A stretch of 64,000 bases of DNA from Rubrivivax sp. (GTDB lineage: Bacteria; Pseudomonadota; Gammaproteobacteria; Burkholderiales; Burkholderiaceae_C): NCBI GenBank assembly GCA_030653385.1, contig JAURZM010000026.1, positions 124,001-188,000 of the forward strand, read 5' to 3'. This document shows, one piece after another, positions 24,863 through 32,578 of the stretch. A model generated the notes under the pieces. That model was given only the letters and a program-made list of their open reading frames with translations, ran no database searches and was not told the origin of the DNA. Every line of letters starts with the position of its first letter. Positions within the stretch are counted from its first letter, which is position 1. A program made the translations under genes and the position numbers.

Positions 24863-25786
24863 GCGCGGACCCCACTCTCGGCCTGGCTGTCGCCTGAGTG
24901 GAGCCGCTTCCCGTCGCGGAAGGCCTTGTAGTTGCGCTCGGTGCAGTCCACGTTCTCGGCGTCGAACCGGGTGTTGAAGCCGGCTTCAAGGGCCCAGGCG
25001 GGCCGGTCAGAGTCGAGTGGCTGTTCGGCCTCATCGCTCACCCATCTCTCATCGTTGATCCACGTCGCCGGGTGTGGCACGAAGCGGGTCTCGCCCCGCT
25101 GGCATCGCTGCGCCAAGCCTTGACGTGCGATGGCGGCGATCATTTGGTCGACAAGCGCTGCGTCGGGATCGAGCTTCACGAAGGCCTTCACGGCGCTGGG
25201 TCTGCCCACCTTTCGCGGGTAGGCGTCGTAGAAGCGCGCGAACTCAGGTCCCCCATCACCGCCCCCGCGAGGGGGTTTGGGGGTGTTCTTTGAAGATGAA
25301 GATGAAGATGAAGATGAAGGGCCGTCACCCTGCCGTTCACCAATGGGGGGCTTTGGTGCCGGCTTTGGTTGCCGCTTCGGTGGCTGATCTTCTGACGTGA
25401 ACCGAGTAGTGTTGCCGCGGCGTTGACGCACGTACTCGTCGCGCACCATGCGTGAGCTGAACCAGCATGGCCCTGCGCCGGCCGCGATCAACGTAACTGG
25501 TTCGCCGTCTTTGCCACCGTGGCGCGGCGTGTAGATGAAGGCAGTGATCTCGCTGTCGGCGCCCTTCAGCACGCCCTTCGCAATCAGCTCTTGGAGCAAC
25601 TTCACCGGCGCGCCTGCGACGCGGGCCAGGTCGGCCAGAGCCCAGCGGCAGATGCCGTACTCGTCACCATCGTGGAGCACACAGAGCACGTCCATCCATG
25701 CCCCGCGTGCCGCATCGGAACAGCGGCGCAACTTGGCGTTGACTCCGCCAGTCGGCCGGGTAGAACTGAAACGATGGGCGCTTCAC
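24859..25786 (-). pseudogene. Phage-type replication protein, frameshifted near N-terminus
   Basis: GTG 25786 overlaps the preceding stop (GTGA) and reads VKRPSFQFYPADWRS. An extra base at 25741 then shifts the frame; the continuation NAKLRRCSDAARGAWMDVLC is in the next frame and stays open for about 290 codons. Together they match the usual start of phage replication-initiator proteins. The middle is low-complexity (nine Ser in a row), and the C-terminal part (FYDAYPRKVGRPSAVKAF) is a common replication-protein motif. Either a real inactivation or a sequencing error. Confidence 0.7.
25291..25319 (+). repeat. Hexanucleotide microsatellite GATGAA
   Basis: Nearly five copies of GATGAA, encoding the Ser run of the replication protein on the other strand. 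Since the unit is six bases, slippage changes linker length without shifting frame. Confidence 0.8.
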
Positions 25787-25926
25787 GCCGCGCCCACCAG
25801 TGCCAGCAGCGCCAGCACAAGGCACCACGCTGCCGAACGCAGGTACCTGCGCTGCTGGGCGTTGCGTTCGCGGGCATCTTCAGCGATGTACGCCAGGCGC
25901 CAGAGCCACAAGTCCGGGCGCTTCAT
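25783..25926 (-). CDS. Small predicted membrane protein
   Basis: 47 aa, MKRPDLWLWRLAYIAEDARE then a hydrophobic end AAWCLVLALLALVGAA. ATGA overlap upstream and GTGA overlap downstream make it a real, coupled cistron. One C-terminal membrane segment; function unknown. Confidence 0.6.
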   Translation of the reverse strand: MKRPDLWLWRLAYIAEDARERNAQQRRYLRSAAWCLVLALLALVGAA

Positions 25927-26174
25927 GCCATCGCTCCCACGCGGCGAGCGAAAGCCTCGGCAGCGTCTACATCGCGCAGATCGTGCGCGCGGCCCCAGCG
26001 CACTACCAGCAGCGGGCCCTCTGCCGTGCGCAGCAGCTTGAAGTGATTCGACGCCAAGCTGGCCGCGACGTGCGCCAGGCGCTCGCTCAGGTGCTTGTCG
26101 TCTGTGGAGTTCAGCTCGGCCGCGTTGGGCGCGGCAATGTGCGGCGCTTCGGCGCCGTTGTGGTGGTGGTGCAT
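25923..26174 (-). CDS. Small island hypothetical protein with His-rich start
   Basis: 83 aa, starts MHHHHNGAEAPHIAAPNAAE. Not recognised; the second half (LASNHFKLLRTAEGPLLVVR) looks like a small alpha/beta domain. It overlaps the 47-aa cistron by four bases. Confidence 0.5.
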   Translation of the reverse strand: MHHHHNGAEAPHIAAPNAAELNSTDDKHLSERLAHVAASLASNHFKLLRTAEGPLLVVRWGRAHDLRDVDAAEAFARRVGAMA

Positions 26175-26184
26175 GTGTCCACCC

Positions 26185-26637
26185 CTACGCCTGCGGCGGC
26201 GTCGCGGCCTTGGCGCGAGCCTGGCGCACCGCCTTGGCCGCGGCCGAGGCCTTGGTGGCGCGGTCCTGAAGGTCCTGGCCCACTTGAGTTTGCAGCGCGG
26301 CCTTGGCCACGAAGTCAATCCAGAACTTGCGGACGTCGCCCAGGCGCCAGCGCGTGAAGCGCGGTGCACGAATAACCGGCTCAGGCGCTTCGCCGCTGGC
26401 CACCTTTGCGTGCCACCAGCTCAAGCTGACGCTGCCACCGGAGGCGCAGAAAGTCGCATCAACGACAGCATCGTCGCCGAATGCTTCAGGTGGCGGGCGG
26501 CGCAGTTTCGGACGCTTGTTCGAACCGCTGCCGTAGGCCGTCGCCAGGCTCGCAGCGATAGCGGTGTGTTGGTGATTGTGGAGTGAGGTCACGTGTCGGG
26601 TCCCATGTGTTGGCATGGGGCCAGATCGTTCCCTCAT
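26185..26637 (-). CDS. AlpA-like helix-turn-helix protein, head of replication operon
   Basis: 150 aa from ATG 26637 (ATG 26616 possible). The core SLSWWHAKVASGEAPEP and RFTRWRLGDVRKFWIDF is the AlpA-type DNA-binding pattern seen at the head of satellite replication modules. A nested palindrome lies 27 bases upstream of the start, a likely promoter/operator. Probable activator of the leftward operon. Confidence 0.6.
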   Translation of the reverse strand: MRERSGPMPTHGTRHVTSLHNHQHTAIAASLATAYGSGSNKRPKLRRPPPEAFGDDAVVDATFCASGGSVSLSWWHAKVASGEAPEPVIRAPRFTRWRLGDVRKFWIDFVAKAALQTQVGQDLQDRATKASAAAKAVRQARAKAATPPQA

Positions 26638-26663
26638 CGACCGCTTCGCGATATGCGCGCATT

Positions 26664-26690
26664 GACGTTCCGGTATACCGAATCAACGTC
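26664..26690. promoter_or_regulatory. Nested palindrome upstream of the replication operon
   Basis: GACGTT (26664-26669) and AACGTC (26685-26690) flank the perfect palindrome CGGTATACCG (26671-26680). Likely operator for the operon starting at 26637. Confidence 0.45.
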
Positions 26691-26721
26691 CCGACACACA
26701 CAGCGGGTCACCGTCTGGTGT

Positions 26722-27342
26722 TCAGGTAGGCCATTCCTCTGGGGGCCAGGTTCCGCCTGGGAACACCGTCGACAAAGTCCTCTGCAGGTAGCCGACCGAC
26801 ATCTCCCTGTCGGAAGCGGCTTCGGAGGCGGCCATCGCCGTCTGCCGTTTTGAGTTCTTCAGGTTTTCCTTCGCAAACTTGAGGGCCCTTTCCTCTCGCT
26901 TGCCTCTCTTTGCCTGATTCGCTGCAACCGCAGGGCCTGTTGCCTGAAGCTTGTACGCCGCAACTCCGTCCACCATGCCGGCCAGGCGGTCACAGAACGC
27001 AACGGCCCTGCTCGCGGAGCGATCCAGCTCGTCGATAGGTCGTGCAACGCGGCCGCTTTGGATCGCCGTCGCCAACGTAAGAATCGCCGCGCCAACGAAC
27101 TTGTGAAGCCGTGAGCTTCCTTCTGCATGTAGAAGACGCTCCGCATATGCGCCGGCCGGCTCAGACTCACCGGGCGTTGGCACCAGGTCCTCCATGGCAG
27201 CCTTCGGAATGGTCTCGAACCAGAGATGCGATTGGGCGCGGTAGAGGCGTGCCCCGCGGACCACTTCCAAGTCGAGAAGGCCGCTGCCGCCTTGCTGCTG
27301 CGCGATCGCCAATACGGTGGCTTCGATTTGATGACCACTCAT
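26722..27342 (-). CDS. Island hypothetical protein
   Basis: 206 aa, MSGHQIEATVLAIAQQQGGS at the start. Not recognised; mostly helical, with a basic Lys/Glu-rich C-terminal part (GKREERALKFAKENLKNSKR). Coupled by ATGA to the 79-aa gene upstream. Confidence 0.5.
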   Translation of the reverse strand: MSGHQIEATVLAIAQQQGGSGLLDLEVVRGARLYRAQSHLWFETIPKAAMEDLVPTPGESEPAGAYAERLLHAEGSSRLHKFVGAAILTLATAIQSGRVARPIDELDRSASRAVAFCDRLAGMVDGVAAYKLQATGPAVAANQAKRGKREERALKFAKENLKNSKRQTAMAASEAASDREMSVGYLQRTLSTVFPGGTWPPEEWPT

Positions 27343-27578
27343 GTGTCGTCCCCGGTGTAGAGGCTCTTCCAGCCGACGTTGCCGAAGTCGCAGTCCGAAA
27401 GATCTTCGGGCTGCCCAAAGTCACGATCCCAGGCCATGTAGACCACGCTATCGGTCTCGCACAGCACTCGGGTGTGAAGGTGCGTCCGCATGTACTCCCT
27501 GGCCCCGGCCTGGCGGTCGGGGCCCACGAACTGGGCCAGCACGGTGTAGGTGCGGCCCTCATGCACATGGAGGGTCAT
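27339..27578 (-). CDS. Small island hypothetical protein
   Basis: 79 aa, starting MTLHVHEGRTYTVLAQFVGP; beta-rich pattern, not recognised. Overlaps both neighbours by four bases, which argues for a real cistron. Confidence 0.5.
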   Translation of the reverse strand: MTLHVHEGRTYTVLAQFVGPDRQAGAREYMRTHLHTRVLCETDSVVYMAWDRDFGQPEDLSDCDFGNVGWKSLYTGDDT

Positions 27579-27841
27579 GACACGGCGGCTTCGACCGCGT
27601 CGTCAACCAGGCCGGCTACCGCCTCGACGCGTTCTTGAGCCATGCGTACCAGCCGGTGAATCTGATCTTCCAGTTGCTCGTGAGACACCAAGTGCTCGAT
27701 CCTCTCTCGTTGATCCACGACCTGCATGACCGCAGCGAGCAGCGCCGATGCGTCGTGCAATGCATGGGCAAGGCCGTGCTGGACAAGGGGGCTGGACGGC
27801 TCAGGTTCAGCCGGGGTGAGTAAAGTGCCGTTAGCGTTCAC
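27575..27841 (-). CDS. Small island hypothetical protein, helical
   Basis: 88 aa starting MNANGTLLTPAEPEPSSPLV. The second part is helical and acidic (VVDQRERIEHLVSHEQLEDQ). First gene of a three-gene coupled set following the integrase. Confidence 0.5.
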   Translation of the reverse strand: MNANGTLLTPAEPEPSSPLVQHGLAHALHDASALLAAVMQVVDQRERIEHLVSHEQLEDQIHRLVRMAQERVEAVAGLVDDAVEAAVS

Positions 27842-27937
27842 AGGATCTCCTTGGGATCGGTGGATGTAGGGCCCGGGCGCTGCTCTTTCAGTGTCTGGGC
27901 CCGCCTCGCCGCGATACCGTCGCGGCCCGCGGAAGGG

Positions 27938-29455
27938 TCAGGCTGCGCGCAGCTCAACCACGTTGGTCGCGGCTTTCTCGCCGCTGATGATCTCGTCGAG
28001 CCTCAGCCCCAGCGCATCGAATGCGGTGGCTTGTTCGGCCGGCCTGCGGTCGCGGATGTAGGTGCGGCGCACGCGGCTCTCGATGACGTGGTTCAGGCAC
28101 TCGTCGATGACGTCGCCACTGATGCCCATCGAGGCCATCAGCGTGCCGGCCGTGCGGCGCAGGTCATGCGCGGTCCACCGGCCGCCGGCCAGGCGCAGCG
28201 ACGCCGTGTTCTTGCTGCGGCGCTTCATCCGCTTCTCGGGTTCGCGCTGGCGATCGGAGAGTTGCTTGCCGAAAGACTTGACGCACACCGGACCGGTGAG
28301 AGAGCTGTTTGGGAAAACCCAGGGCACTTGGTGCGTGCTGCCGTCCACGTCAGTGCGGACTTCGCGCAGCGCGCGCAGCGTCTCCAGTTGGGCGATGGCG
28401 AAATCGCTCAGGTGGATGGTGTGCTCGCGCTCGTTTTTGGTCGTGGGCAAATGCCAGGTCGCCGCATCGAGGTCGACGAAGCCGATCTTCACGTCGGCGG
28501 CGCCCGGAGCCTCACTCAGCACCTTCGTGCTGACGCGGTCGACGGCCCAAGAGGCACCCATCAGCTCGCCGACACGAGCACCGGTGGCCAGCAGCAGCCA
28601 GATCGCAGCGTTCGTGCGAGGGTTGAGCCGGGCCGCGGGCATCAGCTTGGCCAGGGCGGCTATCTCGTCGACCGTCAGCACGCGCTCACGCAGGGTGTCG
28701 GTGCCACCCGCGTCGCGCTTGGTGACGGTGTCCAACGGGTTGCGTTCCACGACTTCACGTGCCTGGGCGAAGCGGAACATTTGCTTGAGGTCGGCCAGCA
28801 GGACATTTGCAGTCCGCAGCTTGCCAGCGGCCTTGACCCCGTCCAGGATGACCATCAGGTCTGCCTTGGCGACGTCAGTGATGGCGCGGTCGCCGAGGGC
28901 AGGGAAGACGTAGCGGCCGAACTGCTCCGATGTGTACTTGCCCCCATCCTTGCGGCCAATGCGCTTGCCGTCCGCGCCCACCCGAGCTTGTAGCTCCACC
29001 TTGACCCAGCGATCGAACAGGGCGCGCACGCTGATGCGGCGCTCGCGTTGCAGTGCGGCGGCGACTTCGCGTTCCTCTGCCTCGCGCCTGGCAGTCTCGG
29101 CCGCCCGTCGGGCGTCTGCGTCGGCCAGCTCGGCATCCCGGCGCTGCTGGACGAAGTGCTCGCGCAGGTCGCGAGTGCCGGCACGGTAGAGCGCTGTCAG
29201 GTCGCGCGCCTTGTCTCGTGCCTGGGCAACGGTGAAGGTGACGTTGCCGTCCCCCTTCGGATCAAACCCACCAATTGGCAGCCGGACCCGTTGACCCGTC
29301 GACCCCGTGTAGCGGTAGTAGAAGCTGCGTGCGCCGGCCGGGGAGATTCGCCCAACCAGAACGCCATCGCCGCGCGCTCCGGACTCGATCAGCCATGCAT
29401 CCTCAGCCTTCGGCCTGGCCTGCATTGCTTTGTCCGTGATGATCGTTTTGGCCAC
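27938..29455 (-). CDS. int: Tyrosine-type site-specific integrase of the island
   Basis: 505 aa. N-terminal arm-binding/DUF4102-like part (ITDKAMQARPKAEDAWLIES), a core-binding region, then the catalytic domain: first Arg in LLLATGARVGELMG, HxxR in WTAHDLRRTAGTLMASMGIS, and the nucleophile Tyr in RRTYIRDRR. It catalyses integration and, with an excisionase, excision at tRNA-Pro. Arm-type repeats lie 35 bases upstream of its start, so it may also control itself. Confidence 0.95.
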   Translation of the reverse strand: MAKTIITDKAMQARPKAEDAWLIESGARGDGVLVGRISPAGARSFYYRYTGSTGQRVRLPIGGFDPKGDGNVTFTVAQARDKARDLTALYRAGTRDLREHFVQQRRDAELADADARRAAETARREAEEREVAAALQRERRISVRALFDRWVKVELQARVGADGKRIGRKDGGKYTSEQFGRYVFPALGDRAITDVAKADLMVILDGVKAAGKLRTANVLLADLKQMFRFAQAREVVERNPLDTVTKRDAGGTDTLRERVLTVDEIAALAKLMPAARLNPRTNAAIWLLLATGARVGELMGASWAVDRVSTKVLSEAPGAADVKIGFVDLDAATWHLPTTKNEREHTIHLSDFAIAQLETLRALREVRTDVDGSTHQVPWVFPNSSLTGPVCVKSFGKQLSDRQREPEKRMKRRSKNTASLRLAGGRWTAHDLRRTAGTLMASMGISGDVIDECLNHVIESRVRRTYIRDRRPAEQATAFDALGLRLDEIISGEKAATNVVELRAA

Positions 29456-29489
29456 TTGGATCCCCTTGAATTCGACCCTCGGGACGCCT

Positions 29490-29511
29490 GGTGCCCGTTC
29501 GGTGCCCGTTC
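29490..29511 (+). promoter_or_regulatory. Right arm-type integrase sites (two 11-base repeats)
   Basis: GGTGCCCGTTC twice in tandem, matching the pair at 11601-11622 with one base difference. It lies between the integrase start and attR. Confidence 0.6.
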
Positions 29512-29563
29512 GCTGGTGGACTCAAATGTAGCTTTGTAACCCTATGCGGAACAAGAAGTTTGT

Positions 29564-29576
29564 TAAGTGGTTGATT
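29564..29576 (-). promoter_or_regulatory. IHF binding site candidate
   Basis: The minus strand reads AATCAACCACTTA, a full match to WATCAANNNNTTR. It lies between the right arm repeats and the attR core in a locally AT-rich stretch, where IHF bending is expected for integrase assembly. Confidence 0.55.
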
Positions 29577-29594
29577 TTGTGAGCGATAACAAAA
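29575..29594. promoter_or_regulatory. Inverted repeat TTTTGT/ACAAAA next to attR
   Basis: TTTTGT and ACAAAA flank GAGCGATA. The centre resembles a lac operator lacking one G, probably by chance. It could be an integrase or excisionase contact site. Confidence 0.3.
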
Positions 29595-29638
29595 ACTAGA
29601 AGTTACAAGTGGTGGTGTGTGGAGCTATCCCGGGTTGA

Positions 29639-29732
29639 ATGGGGTGCAAGGGGTAGCGAGTTCGAATCCCGCCGCCCCGACCATTACGAATCAAAGGGTT
29701 AGCTCTCTCAAGGGGCTAGCCCTTTTGGCTTT
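29639..29732. repeat. attR, 94-base direct repeat copy 2
   Basis: Copy of 11486-11579 with one mismatch (A at 29655). It contains only the 3' part of tRNA-Pro and is not a functional tRNA gene; upstream bases do not restore the anticodon stem. Confidence 0.95.
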
Positions 29733-30223
29733 GTGGGGCCGCCGGCAACGGAATCGGCAACAGAATTCCTGCCGCTAGAAGCCCCAGCAGCCCGTGTCGC
29801 GCCATGTACGCCGCCAAAGCGTCTTCTCTTGCGAGTTCGCAGCTGAAGATGCGTTCGACGATTCTGTCGCGCGTGCGGTGGTGCCAGTGCATCTTCTGAC
29901 TGGCTGCAGTACGCCACGTTGCCGCAGCGCCTGCAAACGAATCGGCCGCCGCGCATGTACAGCACACCCGACCGGCGGCCGCAGCGTGGGCAGCGCAGCC
30001 AGGGCCTGCTTCCGCCAAAGCCGCAGGGGGTGCGCGTGATCTGCACCGGCTCGATCACTGGTACTCCGTTGGGGCTGCAGCGAAGCTCCAACAGCGACGG
30101 ATGGCCAATGATGTTTCTTGAGCCGACTTCATCGCCGCTGTAGGTGTTCGTCCAGCGCCAGGCAGCCGAACCTGTTCGGCTGAGAATCTGCCGCCGGCCC
30201 AACTCGCGCGTGTCGAGCCTCAA
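29716..30223 (-). pseudogene. Zinc-ribbon island protein, internally deleted
   Basis: From TTG 30223 the first part reads LRLDTRELGRRQIL and carries two Cys pairs (LRCPRCGRR, VCRRCGNVAYCSQSED). Family members continue with a linker and then KGMH, RTRDRI and EDALA motifs. Here those motifs (KMHWHHRTRDRIVERIFSCE) follow at once, but in the next frame, so about 25-30 codons were deleted around 29890. The 3' end reads into attR. Function of the family is unknown. Confidence 0.6.
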
Positions 30224-30266
30224 ATTGCCTGGGTTGGGACGCTGATTGGCAGGTCGTCGCTCCGGA

Positions 30267-30461
30267 TCACTGCTTGTCCGGGTACCCGGCCTCGATAAGC
30301 ACCGCGAGGAAGGCGCCTTCGTCCAAGGCGCTGTCAACTCGAACTTCACGCGCGGGCGGGTCGGTGTCGATGCGGGCTTGCGGGTCGACGCTCAGCAGCG
30401 CCTTGGTGACGGACTTGGCGCAGCCGCCGCAGGTCATGTTCGGAATGTAAAAACGAAGCAT
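30267..30461 (-). CDS. copZ: CopZ-like copper chaperone (HMA domain)
   Basis: 64 aa from ATG 30461. A single heavy-metal-associated domain with MTCGGCAKSV, whose two Cys bind Cu(I) (or another soft monovalent ion) and hand it to the P-type ATPase or to CueR. Separate promoter with a MerR-type dyad upstream (30503-30524). Last gene of metal cluster 1. Confidence 0.85.
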   Translation of the reverse strand: MLRFYIPNMTCGGCAKSVTKALLSVDPQARIDTDPPAREVRVDSALDEGAFLAVLIEAGYPDKQ

Positions 30462-30502
30462 CTCAGTTTTCCAGTTGGTTAATGTGCCCGACAAATGTGG
30501 TG

Positions 30503-30524
30503 TTTGACAGCGTGGCAAAGTCAA
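30503..30524 (-). promoter_or_regulatory. CueR-type promoter of copZ
   Basis: On the minus strand: -35 TTGACT (30519-30524) followed by the dyad TTTGCCACGCTGTCAAA (30503-30519) and a weak -10 about 19 bases on (CACATT). The long spacer and central dyad are typical of MerR-activated promoters. Confidence 0.55.
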
Positions 30525-30685
30525 GCAACTTTCCAGCAAACACTCAACTTCGACTGCAACGGCGAAACTGTTGTCCGTACTTGGGCGAACCAGAGATGCG
30601 ATCACCATCAGAAGAATGCTGACTGCGTCCCGGAAAAAGTAGTGCCGAAAAAGCTTGAGTCCTTTCACCTCGGCTCAAGATGGGT

Positions 30686-31177
30686 TCACCTGGAGGCGCG
30701 ATGGCGTGACGAGGCAGCTATGTCGACCCCAAACCGAGGCGTCCAATGTGGAGCCTGTGAACGCTGCGCCGGCGCTGCTGCGGCAGTCGGCGCTGCCAGA
30801 TCCGCAATGATCGGGCAGTCCGTGCGGGCATCGCCGTGGCAGTTGTCGGCCAGGTGCTCAAGCGTTTGCGCCATCGCTTGCAGTTCGGCGATCTTCGCCT
30901 TCAGTGCGGCAACATGGGAAAGCGCCATTGCCTTGACGTGGGCGCTCGCGCGGTCACGGTCGCGCCACAAAACAAGCAGCTCCGAGATCTGTTCGACAGA
31001 GAATCCAAGGTCGCGCGCGCGACGGATGTAGCGAAGGGTGTGCAGGTCCGGCGAGCTGTAATGTCGATAGCCGGCATCAGAACGAATGGCTTGCGGGATC
31101 AGGCCGATCTGTTCGTAGTAACGAATCATCTTCGCCGAGACACCTGAGAACTTGGCTGCCTGACCGATATTCATCAT
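30686..31177 (-). CDS. cueR: CueR-like MerR-family metal regulator 1
   Basis: 163 aa; GAGGAG lies close upstream of two adjacent ATGs (31177, 31174). [23 protein letters not shown], dimerisation helix, then the metal loop CHGDARTDC (Cys-x7-Cys). Ser in RASAHVK (position 77 of E. coli CueR) indicates a monovalent ion such as Cu(I), Ag(I) or Au(I). It activates promoters with overlong spacers, five of which are visible in this window. A 20-residue Ala/Ser-rich tail exceeds the usual length. Confidence 0.88.
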   Translation of the reverse strand: MMNIGQAAKFSGVSAKMIRYYEQIGLIPQAIRSDAGYRHYSSPDLHTLRYIRRARDLGFSVEQISELLVLWRDRDRASAHVKAMALSHVAALKAKIAELQAMAQTLEHLADNCHGDARTDCPIIADLAAPTAAAAPAQRSQAPHWTPRFGVDIAASSRHRASR

Positions 31178-31196
31178 TCTTCTCCTCAGAGACTTG

Positions 31197-32246
31197 TCAA
31201 TCGTCAGCCGAAAGACCGGGGGGCTGGTTACGCGCCGATGCCTCGCGGGGCGTAAAGAAGACATCGGCATGCAGGTCCTCAGGCCGCAGCCCGCGCGCCG
31301 TGCTGATTTGCATGGCTGCTTCGACCATCGGCGGTGGCCCGGCGACATAGGCCTTCCAGCCATCAAGATCCTGCAGGTCCTTGGCGATGGCATCGGTCAC
31401 GAAGCCGGCGCGCCAGCGTGTCCCAAAAGCCGCATCGGAGAGGACGGGCGTGAAGCTCAGGTTGGGGTGCCGTTGCGCCAGACCCTCGAAGTGGTCAACG
31501 AGATAGAGATCGCGGTCGCTGCGCGCTCCGAAATAGACATGGATCGGCTGCTTCATGCCGTGTGCAATGGCCGCTTCGACGATCCCTTTGATCGGCGCCA
31601 GGCCCGAGCCGCCGGCGACGCACAGGATCGGCCCGGTATGCTGCTCTCGCAGGTAGGAAGAGCCAAACGGCCCTTCGAGCAACACCGGATCGTCGATCTT
31701 CAACAGCGCGTGGATATGCGGGGTCGCGGCTCCATCCGGCACTCGGCGAATGTGGAATTCGACCTCTTGTTCGCCCGAGCCGCTGGCCATCGAGTAGTCG
31801 CGGGGGGGAGCGCCCGGGAACGTGAGCCGAGCGTATTGGCCCGCCGTAAAGACCAGTGGATCGGCTCCATCGACGACGAGCTGGAGGCGCTTGATGTCGT
31901 GTGTAGCGTTTGCTATCGCTGCCACACGGCAGTTCAGACGGCGGTGCGGATGGGATGGTGCCTCTTCGTCGCCGTCAAGCCAGGCGACGATCACATCCGT
32001 TGTCGGGATCGAGCGGCAGGCGAGGATCAGCCCCTTCGCCTTCTCCTCGTCCGAGAGTGCGAAGCGGCTGTGATCGAGAAGATCGACCTTGCCGCTGACG
32101 AGTCGCGACTTGCAAGACCCACACCGGCCGGAGCGGCAGCCGTGCGGATAGGCGATGCCGTCGGTGAGTGCCGCTTCCAGGACGGTGACGCCCTCCGGCA
32201 CCGCGAGGGTGCGTGCAGCCTGGCGTATCTCGACATGTTTTGTCAT
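31197..32246 (-). CDS. 2Fe-2S ferredoxin / FAD-NAD(P) reductase
   Basis: 349 aa. N-terminal plant-type 2Fe-2S domain (CRSGRCGSC, last Cys in LACRS), then FAD-binding RDYSMAS and nucleotide-binding GGSGLAPIKG, ending with a reductase C-terminus (AGPPPMVEAAM). This is the electron-transfer component normally paired with an oxygenase, but no oxygenase is near. Its place between copA, the glutaredoxin-like gene and cueR suggests a role in redox defence or in reducing metal before export. Confidence 0.85.
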   Translation of the reverse strand: MTKHVEIRQAARTLAVPEGVTVLEAALTDGIAYPHGCRSGRCGSCKSRLVSGKVDLLDHSRFALSDEEKAKGLILACRSIPTTDVIVAWLDGDEEAPSHPHRRLNCRVAAIANATHDIKRLQLVVDGADPLVFTAGQYARLTFPGAPPRDYSMASGSGEQEVEFHIRRVPDGAATPHIHALLKIDDPVLLEGPFGSSYLREQHTGPILCVAGGSGLAPIKGIVEAAIAHGMKQPIHVYFGARSDRDLYLVDHFEGLAQRHPNLSFTPVLSDAAFGTRWRAGFVTDAIAKDLQDLDGWKAYVAGPPPMVEAAMQISTARGLRPEDLHADVFFTPREASARNQPPGLSADD

Positions 32247-32255
32247 GGTTTTGTC

Positions 32256-32523
32256 TCAGGCGGTTTGGGATAGGCCGAGCGCCACAGTCAGGCCCGGTTT
32301 CTGCGACGGGAACGTGCCGTAGAAGACCTGCTCACCCACCACGCTGATCGGTGCGACACGCACACCTGTGCGCGCCTTGGCTTGCGCCATGATCTCGGGG
32401 TTGGAGAGGTCGCGTTCTTCGAACGTGATCCCCTCTCTGTGCAGCCAAGCCTTCAGCGCCCAGCAGTCAGGGCAGGTCGGTGTCGTGTAGATGATTGTTT
32501 TTGGGATGAGATGCGCTGGCCAT
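32256..32523 (-). pseudogene. Glutaredoxin-like protein, frameshift in an A5 run
   Basis: From ATG 32523 the frame reads MASASHPKN and stops after 18 codons. Removing one A from the run (T5 on the plus strand, 32498-32502) gives MASASHPKTIIYTTPTCPDC and an open frame to the stop at 32256, with a CPDC active site and cis-Pro region RVAPISVV. So a glutaredoxin-like thiol protein of about 88 aa is broken by a single base in a homopolymer. Sequencing error, true loss or slippage-based expression are all possible. Confidence 0.75.
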
Positions 32524-32578
32524 GACGGCCTCCTCCATCTTGTGTGGGTGTTCAGTCAGGCAGCGCGGCTGCCCGGGA

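Noticed and set aside
29639..29692. Second tRNA-Pro gene
   Set aside because: Only the 3' part from the anticodon loop is present; the upstream bases do not form the acceptor, D or anticodon stem. It is the attR copy.
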